From Candidatus Pacearchaeota archaeon (GTDB lineage Archaea > Nanoarchaeota > Nanoarchaeia > Pacearchaeales > GW2011-AR1), in assembly GCA_023228245.1 (NCBI GenBank), contig JALOBN010000031.1, forward strand, positions 1 through 34,726: a stretch of DNA of 34,726 bases, read 5' to 3'. Numbering within the stretch: position 1 is the stretch's first letter; each line of letters opens with the position of its first letter. The notes under the pieces were generated by a model. It did not search any database. It was not told where the DNA came from and saw only the letters and a list, made by a program, of their open reading frames with translations. This document shows, piece after piece, positions 31,657 through 34,726 of this stretch. Made by a program: the position numbers and the translations under genes.

Positions 31657-32181
31657 ATGAGGTGCGTGGCATGGATGTTGGTGGCGGTGTGGGTCGTGGT
31701 GGGGTGCTCGCCGGTGTACGGTTTGGACCTCGGGTCGAATCGGTTCACGGTCGACGGCGCGTTCGACTATGAGACCAGCCAGGTCGCGGCCTCCTGGTGG
31801 CCGGACCCGAACGGGGGGATTGGCGTGATCGCCGTGACGGATTCCTCGATCAGCGGGGAAACGCAGGACAATTACGCGATCGGGCCGTGCGTGACGTTTT
31901 CCCTGACGGAGGCGTACAGGGCCCTGTTCTCGACGGTCCTGCCGGCGATCAGCCTGCCGGCGGATGTCCCGTTCACGATGTACGGGCGGCTCGGCCTGAC
32001 CTGGGATATTGACGATGACGCCGACCTGTCGTTCATCGGGGCGACGGGGATCATGCTCATGCCCGACTCGACGTTCCAGCCGACGATCTGGGCGCAGTAC
32101 GTTGTGCCGGAAGGCTCCGCGGACGAGGAGCAGGAGGTCCGCACGATGTTCGGCGTGACGATCTGGATTGGCAAACCGTAA
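31657..32181 (+). CDS. secreted or outer-membrane-type protein, 174 residues
   Basis: The N-terminus MRCVAWMLVAVWVVVGCSPVYG is a signal peptide; VVGC could be a lipobox. The mature part is beta-rich, with YGRLGLTWDIDDDADLSFIG and PTIWAQYVV strands, like a small outer-membrane beta protein or a capsule-facing lipoprotein. The first 27 mature residues share 82 identical bases with the copy at 31064. AAAGGAGTCT precedes the ATG. A role in superinfection exclusion or receptor masking is conceivable but not shown. Confidence 0.6.
   Translation: MRCVAWMLVAVWVVVGCSPVYGLDLGSNRFTVDGAFDYETSQVAASWWPDPNGGIGVIAVTDSSISGETQDNYAIGPCVTFSLTEAYRALFSTVLPAISLPADVPFTMYGRLGLTWDIDDDADLSFIGATGIMLMPDSTFQPTIWAQYVVPEGSADEEQEVRTMFGVTIWIGKP
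31712..31793 (+). repeat. 82-base duplicated segment, copy 2
   Basis: Partner of 31064-31145. It lies in the N-terminal half of the intact secreted protein gene. Confidence 0.9.
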
Positions 32182-32243
32182 TTCTCATCCTCTTTGGACT
32201 TGCCGGGCGGTGTGTGCCGCCCGGCGTTTTCTCGAATGATTCG

Positions 32244-32272
32244 GCCACAGAGACTGCAGAGGGCACAGAGAG
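32244..32272. repeat. nonamer array before the methylase
   Basis: GCCACAGAGACTGCAGAGGG and a further CACAGAG unit lie just before the methylase gene, after a short GC-rich hairpin (GCCGGGCGG with CCGCCCGGC at 32200-32225) and TTTT that may terminate the previous transcript. Confidence 0.6.
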
Positions 32273-32305
32273 ATGTGGACAGTCGGTAGCATGGTGGAGA
32301 GCCCG

Positions 32306-33157
32306 ATGAAAATGACCGCGATCGCGCCGTGGGCAGGGTGCAAGCGGACTCTGGCCGCCAGGCTCCATCAGGTCTTCGGCCCGCACGATGCCTACTGGGC
32401 TCCGTTCTGCGGGGGACTCGGCGAGTATATGACCAAGCCTGTATCCCGGATTGAGGTCCTGAACGATCTGCACGGTGACGTCACCAACCTGATGAAGGTC
32501 ATTGCTGATCGAAAGCTCGGACCGATGCTCTACCGCAGGCTGCGCCGTGTGGTCTTCTGCCAGCAGATTCACAGGGAGGCCCAGGACCGACTGGAAGATG
32601 AGACAGACCCCCTGGAACGGGCATACCTGTATTTCATCAGGGCGTGGATGTGCTGGAGTGGAACGGCCGGAACGACGCGGGGCGGACGCAAAATGTCGAT
32701 TCGCTACACGAACAACGGCGGGCATCAGGCGAATCGGTTCCACAGCGCCGTGGCCTCCATCCCTGCATGGCGCCGCAGGATGCGGAACGCCACGATTCTG
32801 AACATGGACGCATTCGAGCTGATCCAGAACATCGAGGATGTGACGGGAACGCTCGTTTACTGCGACCCTCCGTACATAGTGAACTCCCTCGATTACGAGC
32901 ATGACTTCCTGCCGCTCGACCATATCACCCTCGCGCAGCTCCTGAACAGATTCCGTCGCACCCGAGTAGTGGTGAGCTACTACCGCCATCCGGCTCTGGC
33001 CGACTTGTATCCCGGCTGGTCCGTGACAGAGATCGAGGTCACCAAGGCGATTGCACTGATCGCCAAGCGTGAGAGCTGTCGACGGAAGGCCGTCGAGGTC
33101 CTGCTTGTCAACGATCACGGGAGACAAGGGAGGTTGTTTGAATGGCCTTCTCTATGA
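32306..33157 (+). CDS. D12-class N6-adenine DNA methyltransferase (Dam-like)
   Basis: The protein has 283 residues. The N-terminal SAM site is PWAGCKR with FCGGLGEYM, and the catalytic motif is CDPPY near residue 190. This is the D12 (Dam/DpnM) family, which methylates adenine in a short site. Phages use such enzymes to evade restriction. GGAGA lies five bases before ATG 32306; upstream in-frame starts (ATG 32291) are possible. It is a solitary methylase with no restriction partner seen. Confidence 0.85.
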   Translation: MKMTAIAPWAGCKRTLAARLHQVFGPHDAYWAPFCGGLGEYMTKPVSRIEVLNDLHGDVTNLMKVIADRKLGPMLYRRLRRVVFCQQIHREAQDRLEDETDPLERAYLYFIRAWMCWSGTAGTTRGGRKMSIRYTNNGGHQANRFHSAVASIPAWRRRMRNATILNMDAFELIQNIEDVTGTLVYCDPPYIVNSLDYEHDFLPLDHITLAQLLNRFRRTRVVVSYYRHPALADLYPGWSVTEIEVTKAIALIAKRESCRRKAVEVLLVNDHGRQGRLFEWPSL

Positions 33158-33216
33158 TCTCTGTGTCTTCGCGTGAGGAAGTCGAAAATAGTAAATCGTC
33201 AATAGCAGATCGTCAA
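33148..33216. repeat. nonamer array followed by heptamer array
   Basis: CTCTGTG-type units (33148-33178) overlap the methylase end. TAGTAAA/TCGTCAA heptamers follow (33189-33216). The block is a near copy of that at 31565-31638 and leads into a GAAAGGAGTCT ribosome site. Confidence 0.65.
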
Positions 33217-33235
33217 TCTTGAAAGGAGTCTTCTC

Positions 33236-33553
33236 ATGTCCGAATCGATGACGGTTCAGTTGACGCCGCAAATGCTGACGGTGATTCCCATCCTGGCTCT
33301 GGCGATCCAGATGCTGAAGAAGCAGGCGCCCATCGTGTTCGAGAAAATCCCCCCGATCCTGGTTGCGGTCGTTGCCTCCATTGGAATGGCGATCCTGATG
33401 AAGATGGGGACGGGTCTGCAGGACCAGGTGGTCTCCGGGATCATCATGGGCCTTGCCACGGCCGGCGGCTACGATGCGGCGAAGGGCACCGGCAAGGCGG
33501 CCGTCCAGGTGCCGACGAGCCAGGCGGAGCTGAAGAAATGGCCCCTGCCATGA
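33236..33553 (+). CDS. putative holin
   Basis: A 105-residue protein with two or three hydrophobic helices (LTVIPILALAIQMLKK, ILVAVVASIGMAILM, VVSGIIMGLATAGG) and a short charged C-terminus, matching small phage holins in size and topology. GAAAGGAGTCT precedes the ATG. It is followed by a spanin-like pair, which supports a lysis role. No endolysin is recognised nearby. Confidence 0.6.
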   Translation: MSESMTVQLTPQMLTVIPILALAIQMLKKQAPIVFEKIPPILVAVVASIGMAILMKMGTGLQDQVVSGIIMGLATAGGYDAAKGTGKAAVQVPTSQAELKKWPLP

Positions 33554-33822
33554 TAGCCATCGCGACGGCCGTGACGGCGGTAGTCGGCCTGGTGCTGTAC
33601 CTGCTCAAGCAGCGGACCGACCCGGCCGTCCGGTACAACGCGGCGTGTCAGGCGTACAAGGAGGCGTTGAAAGATGAAACGCGGATACAGGCCCTGCTCC
33701 AGGCGGAATTGGACAAGGACGCTCCTGATCGCGATCTGGTTCGGGGGTTTAGCAATAGCCTTGCTGTGGCGTCTCGCTGGGTGCGGGAGTGCCGCGAGGC
33801 CCGGGATCGTCTACGTCCCTGA
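33538..33822 (+). CDS. putative inner-membrane spanin (Rz-like)
   Basis: A 94-residue protein with an N-terminal membrane segment (MIAIATAVTAVVGLVLYLL) and a charged helical remainder (YNAACQAYKEALKDETRIQ onward), the layout of an Rz-type i-spanin. It overlaps the holin gene by 16 bases. A lipoprotein gene begins inside it in another frame, as Rz1 does inside Rz. Confidence 0.6.
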   Translation: MAPAMIAIATAVTAVVGLVLYLLKQRTDPAVRYNAACQAYKEALKDETRIQALLQAELDKDAPDRDLVRGFSNSLAVASRWVRECREARDRLRP

Positions 33823-33964
33823 CACGGACAAGATCCTCTTCGTCTCGCCGGGCGACCGGATCGTGGACCCGAACGGGGCGACGCGGGACGTGGTGGCATA
33901 CAAAGGCGTCGTGCTGTCGAACCAGCGGTATATCGAGCTGCTCAAAGGGGCGGGCGGCGAGTGA
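33674..33964 (+). CDS. putative outer-membrane spanin lipoprotein (Rz1-like)
   Basis: A 96-residue protein with a basic start, a hydrophobic stretch (TLLIAIWFGGLAIALLW) and the lipobox LAGC with Cys37, so it should be a lipoprotein. The mature part (GIVYVPDTDKILFVSPGDRI) differs from the short proline-rich Rz1 of lambda, but similar lipoproteins occur in phage lysis cassettes. The first half of the gene overlaps the i-spanin-like gene out of frame. The pairing is inferred from this arrangement. Confidence 0.62.
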   Translation: MKRGYRPCSRRNWTRTLLIAIWFGGLAIALLWRLAGCGSAARPGIVYVPDTDKILFVSPGDRIVDPNGATRDVVAYKGVVLSNQRYIELLKGAGGE

Positions 33965-33982
33965 CGGATGAAGGACGGGAAA

Positions 33983-34726
33983 ATGGACGACACGGTGGCA
34001 AAGTGGGAACTATATCCGATAGGGAATGGGGGCGGGCGAAGGGTCGAAGGCTGCTACGTGACGATCACGCCGTCGGGCGGGTCGGCGATCAGTCGCGAGA
34101 TCGCGCGGAACTTGTCGAACGCGGACGGGTACGTGCGGATCGAATACGACAGGGAGGGTCGGAAATTGCGGCTGACGCCGACGTCCGACCCGGTGGGCGG
34201 GTCTCTCAAGCTGCTGCGGCCCTCCCCTGGTCAGGGGACTCAGATCCGGATCGGAACGCGTCGAGGGTTCCGCGACTGGGGATTGATCCCCGGCACGCCC
34301 ACGCGCTACGTTGCCTCGTGGCTGAATGGGCAGATTTTCGTGGACCTGGCCCGGGCCTGCGGTGAATCCGGCCCCTTCGAAGTCGCAGCGGAGAGCAGGT
34401 GGCAAGAGCCGCCGGAGCCGGAGGCAGTGTCGGCGAGTGTGTCGCCCTCGCCGACGCCGTCGTGTGCCACGTGCCTGCACGGAACGGGATTGGTAGGCCA
34501 CGAGCAGCGGCTATGTGATTCGCGGACGGGTCCGAACAAAAGGAAGCTCATGACCCCCGGTGGTCTGTGCAACGAGTACGAGGCGAGCGCCCGGCTTCTG
34601 CCGGGCGGCGAGGGTCGCAAGATCGCCGAGGAAGGGGCAACGCCGCCAGGCCCTCGGACGAAGCAGATCTGCGCGGTGTGTGGGACATCGCACGTGATGA
34701 GTTCCAAGGGCCTCTTTCCGCACGAT
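33983..34726 (+). CDS. hypothetical protein, cut by the window edge
   Basis: An open frame of 248 codons that reaches the right edge with no stop. The start ATG 33983 follows AAGGACGGG; ATG 33968 is an alternative. Residues 1-105 are a beta-rich domain (VEGCYVTITPSGGSAISREI, LRLTPTSDP, YVASWLNGQIFVDL). Next is a Pro/Ser-rich linker, then two Cys clusters (CATCLHGTG with CDSR, and CAVCGTSH) that resemble zinc knuckles. The family is not recognised. Confidence 0.65.
   Translation, partial: MDDTVAKWELYPIGNGGGRRVEGCYVTITPSGGSAISREIARNLSNADGYVRIEYDREGRKLRLTPTSDPVGGSLKLLRPSPGQGTQIRIGTRRGFRDWGLIPGTPTRYVASWLNGQIFVDLARACGESGPFEVAAESRWQEPPEPEAVSASVSPSPTPSCATCLHGTGLVGHEQRLCDSRTGPNKRKLMTPGGLCNEYEASARLLPGGEGRKIAEEGATPPGPRTKQICAVCGTSHVMSSKGLFPHD

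Noticed and set aside
31064..31793. Template and variable repeats of a diversity-generating retroelement
   Set aside because: The two 82-base copies are identical with no adenine-specific changes, and no reverse transcriptase gene is present.
13056..33178. CRISPR array
   Set aside because: The repeats are 7-9 bases in tight tandem with no unique spacers of regular length.
33961..34365. Plus-strand frame of 134 codons starting GTG at 33961
   Set aside because: It is an out-of-frame shadow of the partial gene at 33983, which has the better ribosome site and stays open to the window edge.

Overview
The window reads as the structural (late) half of a tailed, lambda-like (siphovirus-type) phage or prophage. 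It is GC-rich. The host is probably Gram-negative, because the lysis region holds a lipobox protein overlapping a membrane-anchored partner, as in an Rz/Rz1 spanin pair. Period-9 repeats based on CACAGAGnn and period-7 repeats lie between many genes and run into some of them. I associate this style with environmental Planctomycetota-type genomes, but that assignment is inference and weak. I see no integrase, repressor, replication gene, rRNA, tRNA or CRISPR array. The last gene runs off the right edge, so this is a fragment.

Layout. 0.2-5.7 kb: packaging block with a putative small terminase, an HldE-C-type sugar nucleotidyltransferase fused to a HAD phosphatase, a RuvC-like nuclease, a GpA-type large terminase, a double zinc-finger protein and two small proteins, closed by hairpins with a T tract near 5.8 kb. 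5.9-10.6 kb: capsid block with portal, S49 protease with a nested scaffold start, decoration protein and major capsid protein. 10.7-22.2 kb: connector and tail block with head closure, gpZ-like protein, tail tube, gpG/gpGT chaperone with an A AAA AAC slippery site, tape measure, tail terminator-like protein, two paralogous tail-tip proteins, gpL and a gpI/gpJ-like central fibre protein. 22.25-26.5 kb: sugar and modification cassette with a SAM methyltransferase, a radical SAM protein, a GT9-like protein and a GT9-GT4 fusion. 26.7-28.6 kb: minus-strand island with an HNH nuclease, two tiny membrane proteins and a hypothetical protein. 28.65-29.6 kb: divergent non-coding region with promoters and a structured RNA candidate. 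29.6-34.7 kb: small accessory genes, a Dam-type methylase, a holin and spanin-like lysis group, and a truncated final gene.

The most striking feature is that six virion proteins carry serine homopolymers: decoration protein, tail tube, tail terminator-like protein, both tail-tip proteins and the central fibre. The tracts lie at the C-terminus, at the N-terminus or between domains, and reach 272 codons in one gene. They are written in mixed TCN and AGY codons, so the protein sequence is what is kept. The same transcriptional direction carries an activated-heptose-type nucleotidyltransferase and GT9 (heptosyltransferase-family) enzymes. I propose, as inference, that the phage builds a serine-rich virion coat and glycosylates it, possibly with heptose, as bacterial GT9-related autotransporter heptosyltransferases do on serines.

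A second theme is repeat-mediated assembly. Nonamer and heptamer arrays sit at module joints, form hairpins, supply start codons or C-termini to several proteins, and in one case form an in-frame stretch inside a glycosyltransferase.
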